Source: CAYZBF01 sp964476585 (GTDB taxonomy: Bacteria; Hydrothermota; UBA3072). Taken from it: a stretch of DNA of 64,000 bases. Below the pieces are notes generated by a model. It ran no database searches. It was not told where the DNA came from and saw only the letters and a program-made list of their open reading frames with translations. Location of the stretch: positions 90,310 through 154,309 of the forward strand of contig CAYZBF010000001.1 of assembly GCA_964476585.1 (NCBI GenBank), in the 5' to 3' direction. Numbering within the stretch: position 1 is the first letter of the stretch; the number at the start of each line of letters is the position of its first letter. Positions 55,250 to 62,564 of the stretch are shown piece by piece. The translations under genes and the position numbers were made by a program.

Positions 55250-55716
55250 TAAAATGGTCTGGGAAAAGCTTCTAATTTCTCAGCAATTTCTTCTCTCTGT
55301 TCTGGAGTTAACATCTCATGAATCTCTATAAGCTTATCAATTAAGAAATTATTCATTTTTTTCATTTTTTCATCTCTTATTTCCAGAATCTTATATATTT
55401 GTTCTTTTGTTATTTTATCACTTTTCACCAACGAAACTATCTTATCCATGAATTCCTTATGTTCTTCTCTCTGTTTCTCTCTATTCTCTTTTCTCTCTTC
55501 TAATATTTCATCTTTTATCTTATTTAGCTTTTCCCTCTGTTCTTCAGTTAAATCTAAGTCTCGGGCAAATCTTTCTAACAAAAAATCAGCTTCTTTTTCT
55601 GGATGAAATCGTCGTGGTGGGAAACCAAATTTTCTCCTATCGCAACCTTCAAAAGCAATCAAGGTCGTTACTAAAATACAAATTAAAAAATATGATTTTA
55701 AAGATTTCTTATCCAT
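55249..55716 (-). CDS. Spy/CpxP-like periplasmic lipoprotein
   Basis: 155 residues: signal peptide with lipobox IAFEGC, then an all-helical region with two LTxxQ motifs, LDLTEEQREKLNKI and MLTPEQREEIAEKL, in the pattern of Spy/CpxP/CnrX stress sensors. Spy-like proteins act as periplasmic chaperones; CnrX-type ones sense metal for an ECF sigma factor, and co-transcription with a sigma factor here resembles that logic. No His/Met cluster for metal is obvious. GGAGG before the ATG. Confidence 0.75.
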   Translation of the reverse strand: MDKKSLKSYFLICILVTTLIAFEGCDRRKFGFPPRRFHPEKEADFLLERFARDLDLTEEQREKLNKIKDEILEERKENREKQREEHKEFMDKIVSLVKSDKITKEQIYKILEIRDEKMKKMNNFLIDKLIEIHEMLTPEQREEIAEKLEAFPRPF

Positions 55717-55743
55717 TTTAACCTCCAGTTTACTTTTATGAAG

Positions 55744-55772
55744 TTAGACCTTTAAAATAAATAAATGGTTCC
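55744..55772 (-). promoter_or_regulatory. ECF-type promoter of the Spy-sigma operon
   Basis: On the minus strand GGAACC (complement of 55767-55772), 17 bases, GTCTAA (complement of 55744-55749), about 21 bases before the Spy-like ATG. The flanking T and A on both sides (TGGAACCA) also match the other two sites. Confidence 0.75.
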
Positions 55773-55792
55773 ATTATTTTCAAGGTGGTAAG

Positions 55793-55900
55793 AGCATGAA
55801 GTAAGTAAATGGGTGTATGAGTAGATGAGTAAATGAGAGCACAAGTCACATGAGCACAAGACCCCTCGAATCTCGACTCCTTAAATCCTGTGTAGTTCTT
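55793..55900. repeat. Period-8 array (ATGAGTNN family)
   Basis: ATGGGTGT, ATGAGTAG, ATGAGTAA, ATGAGAGC and ACAAGTCA step by 8 (55809-55848), followed by ATGAGCAC and a CTCGAATCTCGACTCC tail, in the spacer between the ECF operon promoter and the MFS gene end. Confidence 0.6.
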
Positions 55901-55904
55901 AGTT

Positions 55905-57071
55905 TTATTTCCTTTCCTTTTCTCTAACCAGAGATAAAAGTAGAATCGATGCTAAACCTGCAAGTGCTGCTCCGTATGCAAAAGCTATTGTCGAACTAAA
56001 TTTCTGCCATATGAATCCAAATATGACACTGGATGGGAATGCAGCAATACCAACAGCAAGGTGGTAAAAGCCGAAAGCAGTTCCATGAAACTCTTTTACA
56101 ACCAGATCGCTAACAAATGCTTTCCCAACTCCTTCAGTTAAACCAAAGTATATTCCATAAAGACCAAATAAACTCCACATATGCCAAGCATTGGATGAGA
56201 AGCCGAATCCCAAATATATTAAGGCATATACCATCCATCCTGCAACTATAACCTTTCTCCTTCCTATTTTATCAGACCAAATTCCTCCAGGGACTGAGGT
56301 TGTCATTTTCACAAAATGAAGGACTATCCATAGAAGTGGTATTAATGCAACTCTGATACCGATATCTCTTGCCTTCAGTATTAAGAAAGCGTCAGAAGAA
56401 TTCCCGAGCGTGAAGAGAATAATTATAAAAAGATAAGTCTTGAAATTTTTTGAAAGTACAGATAATTTGAAATCAACTTTTTTTGATTCTGAAATTACCC
56501 TTTTTTCCCTTACAAAAAATATAACTATAATAACAGTGATTATTCCTGGTAATAATGCCCATAGGAAAATGTTTTTTAAACTCATCCCGTACTTCAATAA
56601 TACCATTGCAACAACAGGACCAATTATCGCACCCGTATGGTCCATAGCCCTATGGAATCCAAACGATTTTCCACGTATATTTTCAGGTGTTGATAGAGAT
56701 ATCAAAGCATCCCTTGGAGATGTTCTCACTCCTTTTCCTACCCTGTCAACAAACCTGATTACAGCTACCTGCCACCACGACCTTGTTATTGCAATTAATG
56801 GCCGCCCAAAAGCAGCAAGAGCATAGCCAATTAAAATGAGAAATTTTCTCTTTTTTAGTTTATCAGAAATCCATCCGGAAAATAGCTTGAGCAGGCTTGC
56901 TGTTGTTTCTGCAATACCCTCTATTACACCCAATGCTCCTGGTCCTGCTCCAAGTACACTGATAAGGAATATAGGCAGGAGTGGATATATCATTTCACTT
57001 GCAGCATCGTTTAGAAGACTTACAAAACCCAGCGCCTTAACATTTCTCGGTATATCTCTGAACAACTTCAT
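55905..57071 (-). CDS. Major facilitator superfamily transporter
   Basis: 388 residues from ATG 57071, which has AAGGGGG eight bases upstream; the frame extends 22 codons further but without a site. Twelve hydrophobic segments. The A-like motif GWISDKLKKRKFLILIGY lies between helices 2 and 3, and a second, GIWSDKIGRRKVIVAGW, between 8 and 9. N-terminal RNVKALGFVSLLNDAASEMIYPLLPIFL is typical of a large uncharacterised prokaryotic MFS group. Substrate unknown. Confidence 0.88.
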   Translation of the reverse strand: MKLFRDIPRNVKALGFVSLLNDAASEMIYPLLPIFLISVLGAGPGALGVIEGIAETTASLLKLFSGWISDKLKKRKFLILIGYALAAFGRPLIAITRSWWQVAVIRFVDRVGKGVRTSPRDALISLSTPENIRGKSFGFHRAMDHTGAIIGPVVAMVLLKYGMSLKNIFLWALLPGIITVIIVIFFVREKRVISESKKVDFKLSVLSKNFKTYLFIIILFTLGNSSDAFLILKARDIGIRVALIPLLWIVLHFVKMTTSVPGGIWSDKIGRRKVIVAGWMVYALIYLGFGFSSNAWHMWSLFGLYGIYFGLTEGVGKAFVSDLVVKEFHGTAFGFYHLAVGIAAFPSSVIFGFIWQKFSSTIAFAYGAALAGLASILLLSLVREKERK

Positions 57072-57340
57072 TAAGCCCCCTTTTAACCACCTAAAATATA
57101 GACTGTCGTAAACAGTAATAACGCAAAAATTCCACAAGTCAAGAAGATTCCCAAAAATCTCATAGACGCAAAGATAATCAGTTAATAGTTAAATAATTGA
57201 TTAGTTGAATAGTTAAATTGTATGGCTGAAGGTTTTGAGGTTTCAAGGGTTCAAAGTACAACAAAATAATGCAAAACCGCAATTAACGCACAAATGCTAT
57301 AAACTCAATAAACCCAATAAACTCGAAAAACTAAACAACT
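57072..57340. repeat. Spacer of period-8 and period-9 word arrays
   Basis: AATAGTTA, AATAATTG, ATTAGTTG, AATAGTTA step by 8 (57184-57215). AAGGTTTT, GAGGTTTC, AAGGGTTC step by 8 (57229-57252). AAACTCAAT, AAACCCAAT, AAACTCGAA, AAACTAAAC step by 9 (57301-57336). The last array ends five bases before the stop codon of the methyltransferase gene on the other side. No gene seen. Confidence 0.6.
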
Positions 57341-57793
57341 CTATAACCATTTTCTCACTTTACTCTTATACTCTCGGTATTTCTCACCGAATATCTCTTC
57401 AAGATTATTTTCTTCCATTTGGATAAAAATAATTTCCATTAAAATTATAAAAAGCATCGGGAATATAAATGCAATTAAAGAACCTAGGAGAATCGCAATT
57501 CCTAACAATACTGCTAACATCCCCAGATACATAGGATGTCGGCTTATCAGGAAAGGGCCTTTTATTATAAGTGCTTTAGGAGCTTTGTGTGGTTTAACCG
57601 TTGTTTCACGTCTTTTAAATAATGAATCAGTCCAGATATTTATAATAATTCCAAAAATAATTAATATGATCCCGGAAAGATTGTATGGGAAATAAATTAT
57701 CTTCTTAATGGGAAAAATAAAGTGTAATGCGATTGACAATATTAATATAATCAGAAAATAGGCTGTCGGCATTAATTTCGGCTCTCTTTCCAT
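57341..57793 (-). CDS. Isoprenylcysteine carboxyl methyltransferase-like membrane protein
   Basis: 150 residues with four or five transmembrane segments and the ICMT/PEMT motif GPFLISRHPMYLGMLAVLLG followed by EENNLEEIFGEKYREYKSKVRKWL (the EE...FG..Y..Y pattern that forms the SAM site). Bacterial members have unknown substrates (lipids or isoprenoid acids). A second family member lies at 62565-63125. No strong ribosome-binding site at 57793. Confidence 0.75.
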   Translation of the reverse strand: MEREPKLMPTAYFLIILILSIALHFIFPIKKIIYFPYNLSGIILIIFGIIINIWTDSLFKRRETTVKPHKAPKALIIKGPFLISRHPMYLGMLAVLLGIAILLGSLIAFIFPMLFIILMEIIFIQMEENNLEEIFGEKYREYKSKVRKWL

Positions 57794-57837
57794 GATTTAT
57801 TAAATAGTCGAGATCATAAAGAATGTCAAGATAGATT

Positions 57838-58022
57838 GTTGGTGAGTTAGACTGTTGGTCTGTTAACCAGTTGGTCAGAAATTTATTAAAAGATCTCGCA
57901 AAGACGTAAAGGAATTTAGTTGGTATATGAGTATATGGGTTAATGAGTTGATGGGTAAATGGGTGAATGAGTTGCTCTATTAAGTTATTATCGAGTATCT
58001 ATCATCGAAAATCCATTATCTT
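57838..58022. repeat. Two period-8 arrays and a related tail
   Basis: GTTGGTGA, GTTAGACT, GTTGGTCT, GTTAACCA, GTTGGTCA step by exactly 8 (57838-57877). ATGAGTAT, ATGGGTTA, ATGAGTTG, ATGGGTAA, ATGGGTGA, ATGAGTTG step by exactly 8 (57927-57974). A CGAGTATC/CATCGAAAATCC tail leads into the broken end of the methyltransferase pseudogene. Confidence 0.65.
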
Positions 58023-58663
58023 TCACTTACTCCCTAATCCCTGCTCCTTAACTATCCTTTTCCCTTGTATTACTGCACCAGGCAGGTCGAGAACTTCTAC
58101 TTGTAAATCTGGATATTTACGGCAGAAGGCTATACTGTACATACCATACCCACCTCCAACATCCAGGAGCCGCCTTGGTTTTTTAATCGGAGATACCTTT
58201 CTAACAATTTCCGGTCCATTATAGTGTGCAAATGTTGCAAGACCACGAATATAGTGTTCCCAAAACTCTGGTGGTCTATCACGAAAATGGAAGTCTTTGA
58301 TTTTACCGCTCTTAACTGCTCTCTCAATGTCCTAAAATCATTCCATAGTTCGAACAAGAACATGATTGCATCCCTAATAGATGAAGATGAACTCTCTGTT
58401 AGCCACTTAGCGGTCTGTTTTGTTATAGAGTAACGCCCATTGCGACGCTTGAGATAGCCAAAACCATTTAATGCATTAAGTAAAGTTTCCACCCCCTCGG
58501 GATTACATCCTGTATCTTGTGCAACCTCTTCCGCAGTCTTTTCTCCTTTTGACAAAACTTCAAATACACCAAGACGGGTTCCTGCAATGAGAGTTCGACC
58601 AAGAGCAACTCCCCAGAATGACTTCACCAATGGAGTTGGCATTTTACCTGAGCGCACCATCAC
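58023..58663 (-). pseudogene. O-methyltransferase (winged-helix dimerisation type), frameshifted and truncated
   Basis: The N-terminal frame (58663 down to about 58325) has a winged-helix dimerisation domain: FWGVALGRTLIAGTRLGVFEVL and AQDTGCNPEGVETLLNALNG. A one-base loss near 58318-58325 (the minus strand reads GAGAGAGCAG where the protein needs GAGAGAAGCAG) moves the continuation into the next frame: KSGKIKDFHFRDRPPEFWEH, then the SAM-binding LLDVGGGYGMYSIAFCRKYP and EVLDLPGAVIQGKRIVKEQG. That frame stops at 58023-58025, where the repeat words TCCCTAATCCCTGCTCC form its last codons. About 110 C-terminal residues of a normal enzyme are missing. Not functional as read. Confidence 0.8.
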
Positions 58664-58764
58664 CTCCTTAATTTCCTATTCTTCCTTTTTGGGGAATACC
58701 CCTTTATGGAACAGTAAAGTGAGTCCACAAGGTATCATTAACAATCCTTTAAATCCTCCAACTA

Positions 58765-59991
58765 CTATGCACTTTGTTCACGCAGACCATCGAGTTCTTC
58801 GATAAGTGCCTCAGATGGTCCCCGCTCTTCTTGTAGACGTTGGGCCACTTCTTCCACCTCGCGCATTACTCGTAACACGTTTCTCCCAAGTATCTTTAAG
58901 ATATCCTCATCGCTGTATCCTCGACGGATCAACTCAGCAGTCAACATAGGGAATTTTGAAACATCCTCCAGTCCATCAGGCATAAATAATGTTCCATCAA
59001 AATCTGAACCTATTCCTATATAATCTACACCAATCAAATCTCGAATATGGTCAATATGACAAGCTACTTCAGATAGTTTAACTTTCGGTCCCGGATTTTT
59101 TTTACACCATTTTTTTATTTCTTCTTTTACTTCTTCTTCAGAATATTCATTTGAATCTTTTAAATATTTAAATTTCTTCTTAATCTTTTTATAATATTTA
59201 TTTCCTTCCTTTGATATAAAGCCAGGGACAAATGTAACCATGATTATACCACCATTATTAGATAGTCGTTTCAAGACATCGTCAGGTACATTTCTTGGAT
59301 TACTAACAAGAGCGCGTGCACTTGAGTGGCTAAAGATAACCGGTGCTTCTGTAATATCCATCACATCATTCATTGTTTTCCTGGAAACATGAGATAGGTC
59401 AACTATCATGCCGAGTCTGTTCATCTCATGTATGACCTCCCATCCAAACCTAGTGAGACCCTTCGCATCTCCGCCATCTGTAGCAGAGGAAGCCCATGCA
59501 ACATCTCTGTTATGGGTTAGTGTCATGTAGCGCACACCCAGTTTATAAAACATACGTAGAACAGAGAGAGAATTGCCAATTGAGTGACCTCCTTCTAAAC
59601 CTATGAGTGAGGCAATTCTCCCAGACTGAAATGTTTGCTCTACCTGAAAAGCAGTAAGCGCTAATTGAAAAGTTTCCGGGTAGCGCAATATCAAACTGTA
59701 GATCAGGTCGATTTGTTCCATCGTAGCATGAACGAATTCATTTGTCTTCAACTCAGGTGACACAAATGCTGACCAGAACTGTCCGCCAACTTCACCCTTT
59801 CTCAGACGGGGGATATCCGTCTGAAATTCCTCTTGTAGTTGGCTGATATCGATTTTTGAAAACGCATATCCAGTCTTTTCCCTGCATTTCCAGAGTAAAT
59901 CATTGTGACCATCAATTAGCGGAATTATTTGGTGTAATGCTTTTGCCCTTTTTAAGGGGTCCGATGGCAGTTGTTTATCATAAGTAACCAT
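58765..59991 (-). CDS. Membrane dipeptidase (peptidase family M19)
   Basis: 408 residues, amidohydrolase-type barrel that hydrolyses dipeptides, often with D-residues. Metal ligands and motifs: PLIDGHNDLLW (HxD), ASLIGLEGGHSIGN (bridging Glu), YMTLTHNRDVAWASSATD, DLSHVSRKTM and IFSHSSARAL (His ligands), and IGIGSDFDGTLF (Asp). No signal peptide is visible, so it is probably cytoplasmic. A promoter (59999-60027) puts the start of transcription at or next to the ATG, so the message may be leaderless; no ribosome-binding site is present. Confidence 0.92.
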   Translation of the reverse strand: MVTYDKQLPSDPLKRAKALHQIIPLIDGHNDLLWKCREKTGYAFSKIDISQLQEEFQTDIPRLRKGEVGGQFWSAFVSPELKTNEFVHATMEQIDLIYSLILRYPETFQLALTAFQVEQTFQSGRIASLIGLEGGHSIGNSLSVLRMFYKLGVRYMTLTHNRDVAWASSATDGGDAKGLTRFGWEVIHEMNRLGMIVDLSHVSRKTMNDVMDITEAPVIFSHSSARALVSNPRNVPDDVLKRLSNNGGIIMVTFVPGFISKEGNKYYKKIKKKFKYLKDSNEYSEEEVKEEIKKWCKKNPGPKVKLSEVACHIDHIRDLIGVDYIGIGSDFDGTLFMPDGLEDVSKFPMLTAELIRRGYSDEDILKILGRNVLRVMREVEEVAQRLQEERGPSEALIEELDGLREQSA

Positions 59992-59998
59992 GAGTAAA

Positions 59999-60027
59999 AC
60001 TATATTTCAAATTTTGTTAAAAGTCAA
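59999..60027 (-). promoter_or_regulatory. Promoter giving a likely leaderless dipeptidase mRNA
   Basis: On the minus strand TTGACT (60027-60022), 17 bases, TATAGT (60004-59999). The ATG begins at 59991, eight bases after the -10 element, where transcription normally starts. Confidence 0.6.
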
Positions 60028-60033
60028 GACAGA

Positions 60034-60090
60034 TGTTAATCCGTTGAATGACCAACAGTCAAATGGTATAATAGTGAAATTGTTACATAG
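60034..60090. repeat. Degenerate word array
   Basis: GTTAATCC, GTTGAATG, then ACCAACAGTC, AAATGGTA, TAATAGTG and AAATTGTT, roughly period 8, mixing words of the arrays at 57184 and 57838. Less regular than the others. The remaining spacer (to 60160) shows nothing else. Confidence 0.4.
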
Positions 60091-60160
60091 TCTATCTTTT
60101 TACGGGTGGAGCTATTTACCAAATCAACTACTATACTAATTAACTAAGTTCCAACGGTTC

Positions 60161-60188
60161 TTGATAAATTTCAAATAACTGATATAAT
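60161..60188 (+). promoter_or_regulatory. Sigma-70-type promoter of the L,D-transpeptidase gene
   Basis: TTGATA (60161-60166), 16 bases, consensus TATAAT (60183-60188). Start near 60195, so the leader is about 8 bases and contains no ribosome-binding site before ATG 60203. Confidence 0.65.
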
Positions 60189-60202
60189 TTTCATAACAAA
60201 AA

Positions 60203-60946
60203 ATGAAGTTGTTTATGAAATTGTATTTTATATCAATATTACTCTTCCCTTTTGCCCAATCCTTTGGCCTAAGTATCCAAGAAGTAAGAGGGATCAGGCA
60301 AGAAATTGAAAATTTCAGGACTCATCTAAAAAAAGAAAATGCAGAAGAAATATTTACATCTCATTCAGAAGATGAGATTATGAAAAATTTTAATAAGGCT
60401 TTGATAGACATAAAAGAGGATAAATATTATAACAAGAGGGCTCACAAGATAAGTAATTTAGTAAATATATGGGGTTATAGATTAAGAAAAAAATATAAAG
60501 AAACAATAGTTGATTCTATCGTCATTGACCTTAGCGAAAATATGAGTTATTGGTTTGACAACAGTGAATCTATATGCACGAATTATTGGCTTAATAAGAG
60601 TAAATTAATATATAAAGCAAAAGTTGCTATTGGTAATGAAGAATTTGGAAGGGGAACAAAAATAGACACATATATATTAGGGAAAAAAGTATTGAAACCA
60701 GAAATTCACTGGAAGAAACGCAATCTCAAAATACCTTATGGACACTTACTTAATCCCTTTGGAGCAAGAAAACTTGATTTATGGGAAAATGGTGAATATA
60801 CCCTCTATACGTGTCATGGAACAAATGCTACAAGTTCAATAGGAAAACATATAAGCCTTGGTTGTGTAAGATTTTATAATATAGATATCTTAATTCTATA
60901 TGAATTAGTTGGGGAGAATGAGACTGTTGTGGTAGTGAAAGAGTGA
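60203..60946 (+). CDS. YkuD-type L,D-transpeptidase-like protein
   Basis: 247 residues with an N-terminal signal peptide (FMKLYFISILLFPFAQSFG). The C-terminal YkuD domain (about 105-245) has VIDLSENMSYWFD, VAIGNEEFGRGTKID, IPYGHLLNPFGARKLDL and the catalytic TCHGTNATSSIGKHISLGCVRFYNID (His, then S-x-GC-x-R with the catalytic Cys and Arg). Crosslinks peptidoglycan stem peptides or attaches proteins to them. It has its own promoter. A period-7 repeat array begins on the very next base after its stop codon. Confidence 0.85.
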   Translation: MKLFMKLYFISILLFPFAQSFGLSIQEVRGIRQEIENFRTHLKKENAEEIFTSHSEDEIMKNFNKALIDIKEDKYYNKRAHKISNLVNIWGYRLRKKYKETIVDSIVIDLSENMSYWFDNSESICTNYWLNKSKLIYKAKVAIGNEEFGRGTKIDTYILGKKVLKPEIHWKKRNLKIPYGHLLNPFGARKLDLWENGEYTLYTCHGTNATSSIGKHISLGCVRFYNIDILILYELVGENETVVVVKE

Positions 60947-60981
60947 TTTTAGGGATTAGGGTATGGGATTTAGGATTTAGC
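60947..60981. repeat. Period-7 array starting right after a stop codon
   Basis: TTTTAGG, GATTAGG, GTATGGG, ATTTAGG and ATTTAGC step by exactly 7. The first unit begins one base after the TGA of the L,D-transpeptidase gene. Confidence 0.6.
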
Positions 60982-61018
60982 GTTATATATTTTTTAAATT
61001 CTAATAAAACTCATTTAA

Positions 61019-61240
61019 ATGTCGAATCAATTAGTTAAAAGAATAGAAGAAGCATCAATGAATGCATGGCCATCCTTACAAACATTATTGTAGGATGGAT
61101 GGATTCCAAGATTCACAAATGGATATACAAGAAGAGCGAATTCAATTAATCCAATATATCCACCAGAGATAAATGTTAATGATAAAATTGAATATTGCAG
61201 TAAGCTATACGAATCAAAAGGATTAAGAACGAAAAGTTGA
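61019..61240 (+). pseudogene. GNAT-family N-acetyltransferase remnant
   Basis: Reading from ATG 61019: MSNQLVKRIEEASMNAWPSL, then QTLL, an in-frame TAG (61091-61093) where the family has Tyr, then DGWIPRFTNGYTRRANSINP and IYPPEINVNDKIEYCSKLYE, and a stop at 61238-61240. This is the N-terminal part of the GNAT group that starts EEAxLNAWPALQTLLYDGWxLRF and ends before the acetyl-CoA-binding domain. One point change and a truncation make it a dead gene. Confidence 0.75.
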
Positions 61241-61279
61241 GAAGGTTTGAGTTATATTAATTTCAAACATATTCTCTTA

Positions 61280-62242
61280 TCAACTAACCCCATCCCCATT
61301 AAACCTTTCTATAAAATTTTGAATTTGAACTCCCCAGTTTTGTCCCAGCATAGGATGGACAAATCCACCACCACCTAAAGATAGAATCTTAAATTTGTGT
61401 TTCTTTCGCAGGTCCATAAGAACTTTTGAGGCATAATCATATGCATCCTTGGTTAATTGCATACTGGAAATAGAGCATTCTTTTGAACCATCTACCCCCA
61501 TCTGTAAAATTAGAATTTCTGGGGCAAAATCTTTAATTAACTCAGGTACCAGGTTAAATTTTGAAATAAACTCCCTATCTTCACATAAAGCAGGAAGCCG
61601 AAAATTTTTATTAAAACCTTTCCCCTCACCTTCCCCACTTTCATTTTCGAACCCACTTCTAAACGGATAAAGCGTATCCGGGTCCTGATGAAGGGAAATA
61701 GTGTAAACCTTAGAATTATTATAAAAAGCACGCTGGGTGCCATCACCATGATGAGCATCATAATCAATAATCATAATTCTCTTTATATTTTTTCTTTTTA
61801 ATAAATAATTAGCAGTAATGGCTACATCATTAAATATGCAAAAACCTCTACCTTTATTCTCAAAAGCATGATGCCAGCCACCACAAATGTTTATGCCAAC
61901 ATTAAAATCATTATCTATAATATAATTTGCTGCAGTAACAGAAGCACTTACACTCAGTAAAGCTATATCGTAAATGCCTTTAAAAGCAGGAACCTCTTCA
62001 CCAAAAGACCCCTTACCGGTATTGCTAACTTCCTGGACATTTTTTATATAATCAGGGGTATGAAAAAGTTTAATAATTTCTTCTGAAATTATCTCAGGCT
62101 TTTTGACAGTAAGGTTATCTAATAGATTTAATTTTTTAAATTCTTCTAATGCTTTTTCATACCGGTCTCCTCTCATGGGATGACCATAGCCAAAATCCAG
62201 TTTTTTAAAATTATCACTATAAATAAATATGACATTATTCAT
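61280..62242 (-). CDS. Histone-deacetylase-family (AcuC/ApaH-like) metal hydrolase
   Basis: 320 residues of the arginase/deacetylase fold. Active-site stretches: HPMRGDRYEKALEEF, GWHHAFENKGRGFCIFNDVAI (two catalytic histidines), IIDYDAHHGDGTQRAFY (Asp and His zinc ligands), ISLHQDPDTLYP, and LQMGVDGSKECSISSMQLT. The position usually holding the third ligand (Asp of GxDxxxxD) is the Asp in GVDG. Bacterial relatives deacetylate acetyl-CoA synthetase (AcuC) or acetylpolyamines; the substrate here is unknown. Sits next to cassette-like DNA. Confidence 0.9.
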   Translation of the reverse strand: MNNVIFIYSDNFKKLDFGYGHPMRGDRYEKALEEFKKLNLLDNLTVKKPEIISEEIIKLFHTPDYIKNVQEVSNTGKGSFGEEVPAFKGIYDIALLSVSASVTAANYIIDNDFNVGINICGGWHHAFENKGRGFCIFNDVAITANYLLKRKNIKRIMIIDYDAHHGDGTQRAFYNNSKVYTISLHQDPDTLYPFRSGFENESGEGEGKGFNKNFRLPALCEDREFISKFNLVPELIKDFAPEILILQMGVDGSKECSISSMQLTKDAYDYASKVLMDLRKKHKFKILSLGGGGFVHPMLGQNWGVQIQNFIERFNGDGVS

Positions 62243-62287
62243 GACTCTTTCAGCAAAACATCGTAATGCAAAACTGCATCAATAGAT

Positions 62288-62443
62288 TCATTTTTCAAAC
62301 TTATTTCCAACTCCGCACCAAAAGTCCAGGACAACATCACCTTCTTTAATACCAATATCCTCCAGGACCACCTTGCTTTCTCCGTTTAACCATCTTTCAG
62401 CATCGATTCTTATAATTTTCCGACCTTTAAGAATATTGCAATT
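62288..62443 (-). pseudogene. SAM-methyltransferase N-terminal fragment
   Basis: A 51-codon frame without any start codon reads KVVLEDIGIKEGDVVLDFWC then GVG, the approach and motif I of a class I methyltransferase (normally LDFGCGxG), and stops right after GNKFEK at 62288-62290. It begins at the R' end of the attC-like site at 62446-62525. The rest of the enzyme is absent, so this is a scrap left by cassette or deletion events. Confidence 0.6.
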
Positions 62444-62445
62444 TC

Positions 62446-62525
62446 AGATAACGTCTGGCGGATAAAAGAAGTTGCCGACCACAATTTGGGGAAATCTTTG
62501 ATTTCCCTTTTATCCGCTGTTAGAC
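62446..62525 (-). repeat. attC-like recombination site
   Basis: Minus-strand order: R'' GTCTAAC, L'' GCGGATAAAAG, a centre with a hairpin (GGGAAATC/GATTTCCC, 3-base loop), L' CTTTTATCCGC, a 5-base spacer, R' GTTATCT. L''/L' pair perfectly over 11 bases; R''/R' pair over TAAC/GTTA. Length 80 bases fits integron attC sites (about 55-140). It lies 39 bases after the stop of the methyltransferase gene on the same strand, as expected of a gene cassette. Confidence 0.5.
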
Positions 62526-62564
62526 GATAGTGCGAACAAAGGGGCATATTTATTACTTCTTCCC

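Noticed and set aside
60947..60981. Telomere-like TTTAGGG repeats
   Set aside because: The words resemble telomere units, but the same spacing occurs with many unrelated words and the array is internal and only five units long.
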